Counted from the stretch's first letter, positions 32,665-45,300 are shown. The stretch is 64,000 nt of DNA from Pratylenchus scribneri (GCA_030063045.1 JAQSEB010000147.1:248001-312000); one strand, 5' to 3'. Made by a program: numbers and translations. Notes: generated by a model from the letters alone, not told the origin.

Positions 32665-33195
32665 GGTGCTCCGAATTTTCCGGCCGGACATTTACGCCCG
32701 GGCACATCCGGCTTAAAATCAGATTTTTTCCGGCCCAATTTTGAACATTTCTGGCCTATTTTTTAATAGCCGACATTTCCGGTCCTGCCCATTTTTGGTT
32801 GGACTAAATGTGGATATTTTCGATTAAAAATCGGGAATTAAACAGTATAATCTAATATTAAAAAGCAAAATATCCTGGTAAAATTATGGGCTGAATTTTT
32901 ATGCAAATTTAACAAAAAATAGTTTTTCCTAGAAAACTTTTAGGGTTAGGTTTAAGCGTAGTTGGACTAGGTCCAAAATAGGTACTAGGCGTGAGGTTAG
33001 GGATATATTAGGGTTAGATTATTTAAATTTCCAATTTTTAGTCTGAAAAATTCACATTTTAGCCAAAAATGGTCAAAGCCAGAAATGTCGACTATTAAAA
33101 AATAGGCCGGAAATGTCCAAAGTTGGGCCGGAAACGTCTATCGGAAAAGTCTGATTTTAAGTCGAAAATGTCCAGGACGAAAATATCTGTGCCGA
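32665..33195. mobile_element. Foldback element in A2 intron 5
   Basis: The left arm has ttccggccggacatttacgc, aatttctggcctattttttaat and ccgacatttccgg. The right arm has the inverse order, with ccagaaatgtcgactattaaaa, ataggccggaaatgtcc and ggccggaaacgtc. A related single arm lies at 59700-60075. Confidence 0.7.
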
Positions 33196-34065
33196 TAATG
33201 TCAATAACTCTCAATAATTGGAAAAATTTAAGGTCTAACGCCTTATTTGTTGATATTTTTTATCAAATAGCGGAGAGCTTTTTTAGGGAACTAAGAAAAT
33301 GCAATAATTTTTTAAAAATACATCCTGAGAGGAATTTATAGATCCTCTAATTCGAGGGTGGGGACATATTAGAGAGGGGGAATTAAAAGAATGTAAAGTA
33401 AATAAAATTTAGTTTTTTAATTCATTTTAGGAATGCATAATATGGAAACAAAAAGAGAGACCCACCGCCAAAATGTTACTAGAAAATCATTTCAAAGGCA
33501 TTTCAACAGCCGAAGAGAACGAAGAAAATGTCGATTTCTTTGGAGAGATCACCAAATATTTGGAAGAGCAATTTAGGAAAATGTCTCAAGCATTAAAATC
33601 TGAAAATCATCAACAAAGCGAGGGACAATCATCAAAACATGGAATGCATAAAAGTGCGATTTCTTCAGATTTAGAGGCAAACTCCCAGAATATTTTTGCC
33701 ATAAATTCGTCTCGTTCAATGCCATATCATTCTGCGCGCCGTTCAATTGAACATTTGCCAATTGAACAAAATTCACATAATTCAACGCCTTTTCATTCTG
33801 CGCGTTCCCCAAATTGGTTTAAAAGAGGAAAACATCGGGAAATTTATTCATCTGCTGAAAGTGAAATTCAATTGGCCTCGGAAAGTGAGAAATCGCCTTC
33901 AAAACAATTATCGCCACATCATTTAATTGGTCGAAAAATAGGATACAAAGAATCAAAAAATCCATTTGTCAAATTTGTGAAAAAAACAATGAAGAAAGCA
34001 ACCAAAATTTGTGCTAATTGCTTGATGGGTTTGTTGAGGATTTATAACAAATGTGAATAGTTAAT

Positions 34066-34086
34066 TTAAGGTCCGGGCAATTATTA
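34066..34086 (+). promoter_or_regulatory. Conserved post-stop element of A2
   Basis: ttaaggtccgggcaattatt starts 6 nt after the stop codon. Confidence 0.5.
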
Positions 34087-34739
34087 GAAAAAATTTGAAA
34101 GAAAAAAGCAAAGTGAAGAACAAAATGCGGAAGAATTGAAGAAATTTTCCTTATTTTTTGCACAAATATAAATCTTTTTTTATTAATTATTTTATCAAAT
34201 ATGTTCTCTATATTTGGGATTTAACTTTATTTTAATATTTTTTAAAAATATTTTTGTAATTTCAAAAACATAAATTATTTTATTTTTTTTAAAACATTAA
34301 TTATTGTTAGAGAACGGATTTTTATTGATTTCAAATTTTTTTTGCCAACTTAAAATAGCTTGAAACCAACATAAAACATGTTTTAATTAATGTTTTTATT
34401 GATTTTCATGATATTTTTTGTCAAAATTCATCCCATCAATATTTATTTCATCAGTCGTTCTTAATTTTCATCAATATTTTGAAGATTTTTTTTATTAAAT
34501 TTTGCAGTTTTTTGAAAAAAAAAATTGAAAATTTTTTTAATAAATTTTTGAATTTTTTAAAATTTGACATCCAAACCCATTTTGGGAGACAAATAATCTT
34601 TTCCCTATTGTTCTTCATTAATACTCCAATATATTCGATAAAAATTTTGATTGATGAGACCGATATTTCGAAATGAATTTCTCGAATCCTCAATCAGCAA
34701 TAAATCTCATTGCCAGATAATTGCATTTGGCATATGCAG

Positions 34740-36235
34740 ATTCAACAGACTGTGAAAAATAAGGCTGAAACTATTGGCCATTGTTGTGAAGGGCACCTCA
34801 AATGCTCACCGACTTGGCCCAATTTTTGTTGAGCTTGCGCAAAGGGAGCGAGGGAGAGGACCATTATTTTGGAGGGTCTCCTCATGCTCATCGATTTTAT
34901 TACGATACTTACAGACGAAACGGTCTGGCGCCGATCGTAGTAAAGTTATTGTGGAATTGTTTATGGCATATTATAAGGCATAAAATTAGCTACAAAATGA
35001 CATTAAAAGCATTGGCCAATGTTGAATTTTCATCGAGTTATAGCCAAAAAACCGTTGGTTTAATTAAAATTGTGTTTTTGGCTGTTTTGGCCATAACTCG
35101 GTGAATATTCAACATTGGCCAATGCTAATGATGTCACCTTGTAGCTAATTTTATGCCTTTTAATATGCCCTCCCTAAACAATTCCACTGTAACTTTACCA
35201 CCATCGGCGCCAGACCGTTTCCCGCAAGTGTCGGGTCCGCAAGTGTCGGCCAACCCATCGATTTAGCCAATATTTGGCGAGCGTTCGAAGCATGAGTGAG
35301 TGAAAGAAGACCAGTTTTGTGAAGGGCACCTCAAACACCGTCTTGGCCAAATTTTTGGTGAGCGTACGCCGCATAAGGAGCAGGCTTGAAAAAGGACCAT
35401 TGTTGTGGAGCAGAATTGCCGCGGGTTGACAATAATCTCGGGACTGGTTTGCTAAAAAATTTTTTTTGGTCTTTTCGGGTTGAGAAAAGGTCGGGTTTTA
35501 AGATCACAGGTTCGGATTTGGTTCAACCCTCGATAACTATGTTATTAAAGGGCACTTCATCATGCCCATCGATTTGGCGTTTGGCCCAATTTTTGGCGAG
35601 CGCGCGCAAAAGGGAGCGAGAGAGAGAGAGAGGAAAATTGTTATGGAGGGCATCTCATGCTCGATTTGGCCCAATTTTTGATGCGCTGCGCCGCACAAAG
35701 AGCAGGCGAAAAGAGACCGTTGTTTTAGAGCAATGTTGCCGCGGGTTGACTAAGAGTTTCGGGTTTTAAGGTCGGGTTTGCCTATTTTTTTCAGATTTTG
35801 GATTTTCGGAAACGGATTGAGAAAAATTCCGAGTTTTCAGATAATGGGTTCGGTTTCGGATCAACCCTCGGGAACTATGTTTTGAAGGGCACCTCACATG
35901 TTCATCGATTTGGCCAGATTTTCGGTTAGAATGCGCACAAGGAGCAAGAGAGAGAGAGAGAGGAAATAGTTGTGAATACCATCACATCATGCCCATCGAT
36001 TTGGCAGTTGGCCGAATTTTTGGTGAGCGGGCGCGCAAAAGGAGCAGAGAGAGGTTTGATGTTTGCAAATTGGATCTGTAGAGAAAGGAAGATATTTTGA
36101 GAGATATAGTTTAGGTATTGTGCCGTGCGCGATTTGGGGGAAGTGATACACAAAAATCAATTGTCTGCAAAACCTGCTGACCTGAATAGTTTGTGCCACT
36201 CAAATTACCCAGCAGTTTTCCTGAAAATCGCCAAT
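34740..36235 (+). promoter_or_regulatory. Expanded upstream module before A3
   Basis: Carries about six imperfect copies of a block: gaagggcacctcaaatgc, catcgatttggcccaatttttgg, gagcg-gcgcgcaaaaggagc, gagagagagagag. It ends with gatttgggggaagtg and the core aaaatcaattgtctgcaaaacctgctgac at 36151-36181, about 130 nt before the ATG. A family I MITE lies inside the first unit. Open frames here are GC-biased by-products. Confidence 0.55.
34905..35252. mobile_element. MITE family I copy upstream of A3
   Basis: The left end cagacgaaacggtctggcgcc faces ggcgccagaccgtttcccgc on the right. Inner arms: acattaaaagcattggccaat and attggccaatgctaatgatg; the centre is ggccaaaaaaccgttggttt. About 350 bp. Confidence 0.85.
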
Positions 36236-36312
36236 TATTATTGTCATAAATTAAATTTAAATTTAATGCATTTTTTATCTAGATTTGAAATATCTACATT
36301 CACACTTAATTT

Positions 36313-39300
36313 ATGCTTATTCCATTTCTCCTCCTTTTTTCAATTCCCCTTCTCTCCAATGTTGACTCCAATGAAGCACCAATTGAATCGTTTCATGAAA
36401 ATGTGGAATATAAAACAATTGAGTCATATGATTTACATTTTGAACCAGGACAAGAATGCCCTTGTAAAAATGACGAATTGCATGAAATGAAATTGGTTTA
36501 TTTTGAATGGGTCCACCCTGAAAAAGACGGAAAACAATTGGCCAGATATTTGATCAGTAAAACGTATTTGGATGAAGGCAGTTTTGGAAGAGTAAGTGCA
36601 TTTAGTTGAACATGAATGTATATAATTATATTTTTCAAAAATTTAAAAAATTTAGGAAAAATAATTGATGGATGAGTTTCACAAATCACATCACTGTATA
36701 CCATTGATTTCAATATTTTTTAAATTCTAATAAGGTTCCAATAATAAAGCTATTAAATTTAATTTAAGCATAAGAGTCTAGTTTAAAGTTACATTGTTAT
36801 TGTTCTGTTTATGATAAAAACTATTCTAATCCGTTGCTTAATAAGACTATCCTATTTATTTCTACTTGGATAGATTCTTTTTCTCGTGTTCCGACATTTG
36901 CGCCCGAACATTTGCGCCCCCGACATTTGCGCCCACGACTTTTGCGCCTATTTTCTTTTTGTCTAATTTAGGCTAAAGTTTAGGTTTGGCTTAAATAAAC
37001 TAGAGCATATTTCTCGGTAAAGGAGCCGGGCCATTTATCAACATCGTAGTTCTGCAATTTCTAGATTTAGGGCTATGATTAGGGTTTAGGGCTCGGAGGA
37101 TAGAGTCTAAAGTTAGGTTATAATCAGTTTTCAAGGGATCAGAATGCAAATTTTTGAAAAACGGGCTAAGACAACAGAAAACGAAGTCTAGTGACATAGA
37201 TTTGCAAAATAAAAATAGGCGCATATGTCGGGGGCGCAAATGACGGGGCGCAAAAGTCGGGGCGCAAAAGTTGGGAGCGCAAATGTACTGGCGCAAATGT
37301 CGGGGGCGCAAATGTTCGAGGCGCAAATGTCGGGTAACTCTTTTTCTTTTCCATTTATAAACTGTCCAAGTTTTCATCCTTAAAAGCGGCCAAAATCCAA
37401 AATTAACTATTATATAAATTCCTGATTGACAACTCCGCAAATCTTTTATTTTACTAATCAAATCACGAATAACCTATCATTAAACCGGTGAAAACGATTT
37501 GCCTAAATCGGTTCTCGCACCCTTCCTTGGTTTCTCGCGCAACGCCGGCACTCGGAAGAAATGAGAAGTGAGAACTCATTGGGAGATGAGAGAGAGCAAT
37601 AGGGAAGAGAGGAAAAAGAAATATAGAAAAAATATTGTCGCCATTTTTATTCATTGATTTATGACTGATGATAGTCTATAATTTGATTTTAATCAATCAA
37701 ATAATTATTTAATTTTCTTTTATTTATTTATTTTTTTACTTTTCATACAATTAATGTGCCGAATTTTTAAGATTTATCATGCCACTATGATTTCATATCC
37801 AGAAAATAAACCGCGAGAATGTGTGGCAATCAAAATGGCAAGCACAAATTCAAAATTTACTTTAAAAAAAACACAAGCAATGATTGATAGGGAAATTGAT
37901 GTGATCAAGTCAGTCAGCACAGGGACAAAACACATTATTGGCTATGCTCCAAGGTAATTTTGAAAAACATAAAAAAAGCTCAGGGTGTCCATTATTTGGG
38001 GCTCAGAGAATAAATTTGAGGAGAATAAAAAATTTAAAAAAAAAGCTTGAAAAATTATGTCCCACTAATGGGAATCGAACTTTCATCCCTATTACAAAAA
38101 TCGACGACTCTACCACCTGCGCTAATCTACCTCTGAACATATGATACAATCAACTTTACACAGCAAAAATCGATATATGAAAAATTCAACAGCCTACTGA
38201 ATAATCCTCTAGGCCATAATAACAAAATTAGCGTATTTCATAACCATCCATAACCCAAACCAAATAAAACAAATATCATCGTATTCAGCACTATCGATTA
38301 CCTCATATCTTACATTTCCATCAACAAAATCCAACATCATCAAACTTCGGTCAGAATTCGATTCTGTATTACCATTTACCAATTAAACACCGATTCGGAT
38401 CCCGAATAATATTGAGTCGGGATCCGAATAGTCCGACCTCTTGTAATTTTATATAAGAATAAAACCGAAATTCTTATAAAGTTATTTTACAAATTTTCAT
38501 CCCATAAATTAAATAAAAGCAGATAAATTTAAATAATTTTACAGCCATAATTATTTTATGGTGAATGAATATGAAAAGCATCAGGCAATTGTAATGCAAA
38601 TTGGTAGTGAATTTGCACATTATTGGGGAAACGAATATGGAAAATACAAAAGTGAAAAAATGATGCTAGAAATTGTGAGACAAATTTTAATTGGAATTGA
38701 CGAAATTCATCAGAGAAGTGAGTAGAAAATATTTTTACATTTAACAAAACTAATTTAATTAGATTTTATTCATCTCGATCTGAAAATCGGTAATGTTTTG
38801 AAAATGCCCGAAGAGGGAATTTATTTGAAATTAATTGATTTTGGCGGTGCCATTGAATTAGAAGATAGGCAAGAAACAAAGGAAGTAGATTCGAATGATT
38901 TGCAAACAACCGAACAATATACGGCACCCGAAATTAATGTACCAAGAATTTTAAATCTGGCTTATAATAGAACAATTAAAATAGTGGTAAGAATTTAAAA
39001 ATATTATTAGTTAATAACTGAAAAATAAAATAAAATTTTACTAAAATTTATAGTATTTTGGCAAATTTGACTGGGTAAAAATCTAACGAAGAAGAGTACA
39101 AGTCTTTTTTGGAAAACGAGGGACATTTTAAAGTTTACCTAGTAGGGTTTTTATTCAAAATCCCTATAGCTCGCTTAATTTGATTTGTATTTTTCTCCAA
39201 ATCCATTGATTGATGCAACTTGCAAATTAGCTCACAAAATTCATCTTTTCCATTTCATATTACACCAAAACTTTACTCTTTACATTTGCATTAAAATTCT

Positions 39301-41385
39301 ATATTCACTGCAAAGTGCAAACCGAAAAGAATTATAAAAAGATTTCAAAATTTTCTACATGGTCATTTTTTCTGACTTTTCAGTGTAGACCTCTCAACCT
39401 ATATATCAAAAAATAGTTCACTGACTCTGGAGACATATCGCTTCATACATTCATTTCAATTTATTTCAAGTAAAAATTTAACCTATTTTTAAAGAGTAAA
39501 ATAAATTTTATATTTTCAAAGTTTTTAAAATGATAATTTTTAGGTTTCTAAAAAAGCGGATATCTGGTCTTTTGGGATTATGATCCTGGATATGCTCTCA
39601 TATTTTCCGGCGCTAGAAGTAAAAGCTAAAAATCTCATTGAATTTTTCCATAAAAATAAGAAAAATGAAAAATTAAGCGAAAAATTTGATGAAGAACTGA
39701 ACAATTTTTTGGCTATTTCCAAAAATGATTATAAAACAATATCCGACATATTACAGGTAAATTTAAATTATTTTTAATTTTAATAATTTTTTCTGGTTAT
39801 TATTGAATAAATTGTTACTTAATAAATAGTATTTATTGTATAGAATTTTTGTTATTTTATTTTTTAATAAAATTTAGATTTTTAATTATTTATTATTTTA
39901 AGAGCTGCCTAAAATGGGAACCAAATGAAAGACCTACGGCCGAAGAGCTGATAGAAAAACATTTCAAAAATGCGGAAACTGAAAACAATATCGACTTTTT
40001 TGAAGATATTGTCGAATATTTGGATGAGCAATTTAATAAAATTTCTCTCAAATTGGCAATGGTAACCGGCCGATTACAGCCAATTCAAAATGATTTATCG
40101 GCCAAAATACACTCTAAAATTTCTGACAATGAATATGAAAATTTATTTTTGGCTCATCAAACTCATCAAAATCGAGAAGGGCTTCAAAAAAAATATTCAC
40201 AAAGACTGGAAAAGAGTAGCCTTCAAAAACAAAAATCACCTGCTGAAAATGTTCTACAAAATCCTCATAAAAATTCCCAGAGAGATAATTTATTTTCCCC
40301 AAAATTGAAACCTCATCAATTTAAAGAAGAAATGGGATCATCGTCAAAAGATGTCCCTAAAAATGTTCGTGAAAATAAACCGACTCATCACCGTTCTTTT
40401 TCTTCTCCTCAAAATTTGATCACAATTCAAAGGCCAACATTTAAAAAGCGACATAAATCTATTGACATTGACATCCATTTTCATCATAAAAAATCACAGA
40501 GTCATGAAATTTTAATTCGGCATCCAGCTTCCGACACCCCTAAATTACACAGTTTATTTGCCATTCGCCGCAATTCTCGCCTTGGCTATCCACCATTATC
40601 ACCTAATAAGTAAAAATTGTCATCATTTTTAAATAAAAAATTAATTTATAAATAATATGTTGCGGCTAATATTGGAAATTAGCTAATTCCGAAATTAACT
40701 ATTCTCTAGGCTATCTAAATCTGGAAATTTAGGCATTTAGATAAGTTAAAGACTCAAGATTAGGCTCTTTCGAGACGCTATGCCAGACTTATTAATGTTT
40801 GAAACTTAAATTTCAGACCATTAAGAGCATGTTTAGTAACATCTTCTGCTAGATACCTATCTAGTTTCCTGCACAATACCCCTAATCCTAACCCTAAACT
40901 GATTTGAAATTGAAATTTTATAAATAAAATCGACCATTCCGAGTCGAATGAGCCTATTTTCGAATCTGTACGATGTCTCGAAGCCGAGATTCCAGTGGTT
41001 TACCCAACCAGCAAATTGAATAATCTCAGGATTTACAAATTTCCCATATTATCGTTACTTAAATATATGGGAAGAAGAAATCGATCTTAATAAAAAAGTT
41101 TTAAGGTCAAAAATTAAATCGGAAAAACATTGCGAAATTTCCCGCGAAATTTCCTCATCATCCTCTTCTATAAATGAAAAAGAAATTCAACTGGAAGCGG
41201 ATTTTGCTAAATCGAAATCACCCAAAAATAAATCGGATGTTGGCACTGATACCGTTGTTTTGCCTTCAAGCCACTCATCGCCGCTGCATTCGATGGAACA
41301 AATTCGAAGGAAAGGATTCAAATTTGTCACTAATATTGCATTGGGTTTGTTGAGAAGTTGTCATAAAAAGATGAATACTAATTAA
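36313..41385 (+). CDS. A3: intact secreted kinase-like gene, seven exons
   Basis: Exons: 36313-36591, 37772-37953, 38545-38717, 38763-38986, 39544-39756, 39903-40609, 41106-41385, giving 685 aa in frame. Exon 1: signal peptide (IPFLLLFSIPLLS), Cys-Pro-Cys, ARYLIS and the best glycine loop of the array (DEGSFGR). Exon 2: CVAIKMA, DREI. Exon 3: AIVMQIG. Exon 4: HLDLKIGN, IDFGGA, TAPEI. Exon 5: ADIWSFGI. Exon 6: WEPNERPTAEEL and a Lys/His/Ser-rich tail. The frame meets a stop at 40611, but a donor (AA|GTAAAA) there and an acceptor (gttttaag) at 41105 join phase-correctly to a seventh exon with SSSSSSINEKEIQLE and the family C-terminal ALGLLRSCHK. Intron 6 carries a dispersed repeat, so it looks like an insertion now spliced out. 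Intron 3 is only 45 bp. Confidence 0.85.
36889..37336. mobile_element. Foldback element with GCGCCC minisatellite arms in A3 intron 1
   Basis: The left arm repeats gacatttgcgcccccg three to four times (36889-36950). The right arm (37220-37336) has the inverse, ggggcgcaaatgtcg, about seven times. The centre includes taggctaaagtttagg and ttagggctatgattagggtttagg. Same architecture as 12354-13222, with a different unit. Confidence 0.8.
37480..37700 (+). other. Conserved GA-rich block in A3 intron 1
   Basis: aagtgagaactcattgggag, gatgagagagagcaatag and gtcgccatttttattcattg resemble intron 1 of A2 (26850-26960), A5 (50140-50330), A6 (54590-54710) and A7 (60440-60480). Conserved intronic sequence, or an element present before the array expanded. 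Confidence 0.45.
38055..38140 (-). tRNA. tRNA-like sequence (A and B box), probably a pseudo-tRNA or SINE head
   Basis: On the - strand there is an A-box-like TAGCGCAGGTGGTAGAG and, about 30 nt on, a B-box-like AGTTCGATTCCC followed by ATTAGTGGGAC. Spacing fits the internal pol III promoter of a tRNA. I cannot form a good acceptor stem or anticodon stem, so a functional tRNA is unlikely. It lies in A3 intron 2. Confidence 0.35.
40640..41085. repeat. Dispersed repeat within A3 intron 6
   Basis: Shares blocks with 2580-2890 (tgttgcggctaat, ccctaaactgatttgaaatt, gtctcgaagccgagattcc). Outside it the A3 tail is continuous with paralog tails, which suggests the element was inserted into the tail exon. 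Confidence 0.5.
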
Positions 41386-41387
41386 AT

Positions 41388-41408
41388 TTAAGGTCCGGGC
41401 AATTATTG
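41388..41408 (+). promoter_or_regulatory. Conserved post-stop element of A3
   Basis: ttaaggtccgggcaattatt immediately after the exon 7 stop, which supports exon 7 as the true 3' end. Confidence 0.5.
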
Positions 41409-41929
41409 AAAATATGGGAGAAAAACGAAGAATTGATTGCAAAAAATTGAAGAAAAAATTTCCAATACAAACGTCGTATTTCATTTTCCCATTATCCATT
41501 ATTTTTTTATTATTTCAACAATTTTATAAAACCTCAATCCTCCTATAATTGCGTGCAGTCCTATAAATACGGGATTATTTGCGGATTTTAAAAGTAATAT
41601 AATGCAAAAAAACATTGGCCATATTTCTGACTGAGGCAGTTCTCTTCATGCAGATCCAAAAGAATAAAGAATCGCCTATTTAAGACTTACTTAGGCAATA
41701 CAATTAAATAGCGGGAATCGTATTACAGTCAACCTCGCGATTTTTGTAATAGACTCATCAGTACAATTAGCAGAAGGTAAAATTCGCTTTCTCGAAAAAT
41801 CAATGATGAGATCGATTAGGTGCTAAAATATTTTGTACATTTTCCATCCTTTTCTTTTATTATTGAATGTTGATTGAATTATATGTTTCGAATCCGTTAA
41901 CCCTAATAATAATCCTCTATATAAATGAA

Positions 41930-42240
41930 GGTTCAATCCGTAAATGCTGGATTATTTGCGGATTCAGCCGAGAGTAGGATAAGCCAATGTCATTAGCCAT
42001 TGCCGAGGCTGCGGTCGTCATGCTCATCGATTTGGCTCTATTTTTGGCGCTTGCGCGCTAAAGGAGAGCGAAAATCAAATACCCCCCAATATGAAGGTCC
42101 CGACAAGGGAAGTCATTTTGAGATAGGCTAATATTCTGGCAATTGAGAAATGAGAGCTATGAAAAAATCGATGGCCGGCAAAACCTGCTGACTTCAATAT
42201 TGAATTGAATTTGAGCATTAAAACTGGACGGTTTCGATTT
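41930..42240 (+). promoter_or_regulatory. Upstream module before A4
   Basis: Contains ggattatttgcggattcagc, tcatgctcatcgatttggc, ggcgcttgcgcgctaaagg, cattttgagataggctaata and the core aaaatcgatggccggcaaaa-cctgctgac at 42164-42193, about 135 nt before the ATG. An acceptor (attttag) lies about 30 nt before the ATG. Confidence 0.6.
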
Positions 42241-42327
42241 CAATCATAATATTATATCAATATCCAATTAAAATTAAATTCATTATTTTAATTTTAGATT
42301 ATCCATCCAAATTTGCAAATTTAATTT

Positions 42328-45300
42328 ATGAATTTCCCACTTCTTATCCTCCTTATTCCATTTCTCTTTCTACTTGCTATTAACGCCAAAGAGAGGACTA
42401 CTAAACCGTCATATACAAAAGGGGATTATAAATGGATTGAATCATATGTAAATAAATTTGAGCCAGGAAAAAGATGTCCTTGTGGAAAAGACGATTTAAG
42501 TGAAATGATATTGGCCTATTTTCAATGGGTCCATCCTGAAACACAAAAAATGCAATTGGCCAGATATTTGATCAGTGAAGAACTTTTGGGTGATGGCGGA
42601 GTTGGGGTGGTGAGTAGAACTAGAAATTTATTAAAGAATAATTGAGAATATATAATTATTAATATTTACATTAGAGACAGTCTAGTGATAAATTTTAAAA
42701 ATAGAAATTTTTCATTTTAGGCATTAATAGTTAATAGTAGAGACCGCAAAATGGATTTTCCATAGTCCATACTGTACTTTTTTTCCCTTAAAAATTTGCG
42801 GTATTTGTCAAAAAAGTGTCGTATTTGGTCGTATTTTGGAAAATTACAAAAAAAAATTGCCGTATTCCGGACCGTATTTGCCCAATTTTTTGCCGTACCA
42901 TATTGTGGTATTCCAAAAATTTGCCATATACTACCGCGTCTGTCTCTAATTAATAGGATCAAGGTGACCACCCCTTCACCTGACAAAAAATATGGCTCAA
43001 TCAACGCATCTCGATGAACTCTATAAAATGGGTACTAGGTACAAGGTTTAGGGATCTAGGATGAAGTACTAAAAGTTATATTCAAAAAACTAATTTGTCG
43101 ACATAAGAGCCTAATTTTGTTGAAAAAAAACCTTTTCTCTTTTTAATAATCAGCACTGTTGTGAATTAGTCTAGAAAAAATCCGTATTCAATAAAATGAA
43201 ATTAAAGGCCAATCGATTTAAAATTTTTTAATTTTCCAAACTTTTTAAGGTTTATCATGGCACTATGATTTCCTATCAGGAAAATAAGCCGCATGTATGT
43301 GTGGCCATCAAAATGGCAATAGACGGTGCAAATATAGATGTAAACAGAAGTACAGATATTATGCAAAGGGAAATTAACGTGATGGAATCCTTCCGAATGA
43401 CAAATCTAAATCACATTATTGGATATGGCCCTCGGTAATTTTTGGGTTCACAGGTGCCTGAAATTTAGGGTTCGTAAGATCGGGGGCAAAAGAGGATTTT
43501 GTAATTTTATTCCGAACCGAACATCCGAAAAAGTTTAGGGGAACAAATCTTCAGAATCGGTTTCGGTGGCTCAAAAAAATTACGGGGTCGATTTCGAGGG
43601 CAAAAATGTCGAGGCCGAGGGCGGAATTTTCGGGATAACCATAACCCGAAATCCAGGGTCAATCGATTTTTAATCGTTTAACAAAAAAAAAATTACAGCC
43701 ATTATAATATACGGTTTGAAGAAAGGCCGCCAGAGCTAGCAATAGCAATTGTAATGCAAATTGGTCAATCTTTTCAAAATTATTGGAGAACAGCGAAAAA
43801 ATATAGTGAAGAAATAATGCTGAAAATTTTGAAGCAAATTTTAATCGGAATTGAAGAAATTCATCAAAAAGGTCAGTAAATATTTAATAAAAATATAATT
43901 AAATATTAAATTGAATAATTATTAAATTAATTATAAATTTTTTTTCAAATTTTACCTTTCTAAATTTCGCAGATTTTATTCATCTCGACTTGAAAATCGA
44001 CAATATTGTAAAAATGCCCAGCATTAATGATAATGATGAAATTTTGAAATTAATCGATTTTGGCGGTGCCATTGAAGTAGAGAATGTTGATAATGTCACT
44101 TCTTTTAATATGAATCCAGAGTTTGCGGCACCCGAAATTACTGTACCAAAATTTTTTGAGGAGGATAACACTACTAAAATTGTGGTCAGAATTTATAAAA
44201 AAAATATTTGAATATTAAAAATTTTAATTAATTAATATATAAATTAATTTTTATATAATTTTTAGAAATTAAAAAAAAATTATTTAAATGATTTTATTTT
44301 GTAAAAATTTTTAATATTTTATTATTTTATGTTTCAAAAAAAGCGGATATCTGGTCATTTGGCATGCTCATCTTGTCTTTGTTAATATATACGCCGACAT
44401 TAAATGGCATAGGAAATCCTATTGGATTTTTTGTAAATGCTGAATTGATTCAATTAAAAACTCATGAAGAACTAAAGAAAAAATTTGAAGAAGAACTGAG
44501 CGAATTTTTGTCAATTTCGAAAAAAAATTATCAAAAAATATCGGCCATATTGGAGGTAAATTCAAATATTCTTTTATTTTTTATTTATTTATTATACTCT
44601 TACGTAATTTTCCTAGAGTTATTTTTGTTTTACATATTCCTAATGAATAAGGGGATGGATTTTTAGTTTAGGTGCAAATTCATATTTGTTAGTTATTTTG
44701 TACAGAAATTTTTTTTATGATATTTGGAGTATTTTAATAAATTTTATTTTGAATTTTTTTTGCATATTTTTAGTCGCTTTTTTAAAAAATTGTCAAAAAT
44801 GGATTAATTATAAAAATTGCATGTTTTTTCATAAATTTAGAATTTTTCAGTATTTGTATATATGTGGGGGCGAAAGTTGAAATCGGAGAAAATTAAAATT
44901 CGCCGGCGATAGTTGAAATTCACACATTATTTCTCACTTTTTAAGTTAGAGATATAGAGAAAAGTGAGAGTTACATAGGGAATATAAAGGAAGAGAGAAA
45001 CGTAGAATGTGTTAGAGAGTGTGGCAGACAGTTAGAGAAATTTCAACTTTCGCCGGCGAATTTCAAGTTTCGCCGAAATTTCAACTTTCGCCCCAACTTA
45101 TGATATATACGTCGTGTCACAACAAATATTGAAAAGAATAAATTTTAAAAATTGCACTAATTCTGCATTTAGAAGAGAAAATTTTTGCATAATAATAACA
45201 GAAAGAAATAAATTATTTTACAAAAAATTATTATTAAATAATTTTTAATTTTAGTATAAAAATAAAAAAATTTTGATTACCAAATAATATGGAATTTTTA

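Larger units (their letters stand above)
26430..34060 (+). pseudogene. A2: kinase-like gene interrupted by a hAT transposon
   Basis: Exons: 26430-26726, 27019-27188, 27275-27444, 27593-27891, 28533-28661 plus 32414-32542 (split by a 3744-bp transposon), 33431-34060. Exon 1: signal peptide, Cys-Pro-Cys-Gly, ARYLIS, poor glycine loop (HDGKLSR). Exon 2: CVAIKMV. Exon 3: LVMEIGQ. Exon 4 reads HLNLKIAN, so the catalytic Asp is Asn, and carries two DFG segments in tandem (IDFGSAI, then ADFGSAN) before APEI. Exon 5 begins ADIWSFGIII. Exon 6: ERPTAK, EGQSSKHGM, HSAR motifs and the C-terminal ICANCLMGLLRIYN. Ignoring the insertion and one target copy leaves an open 607-codon frame, so the disruption is recent. 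It was probably already a pseudokinase before the insertion. Exon 2 uses an altered donor (CCATA|gtaatt). Confidence 0.8.

Noticed and set aside
34774..35769. Overlapping frames of 69-127 codons
   Set aside because: They fall in the GC-richer upstream module and a MITE before A3; none has splice or family support.
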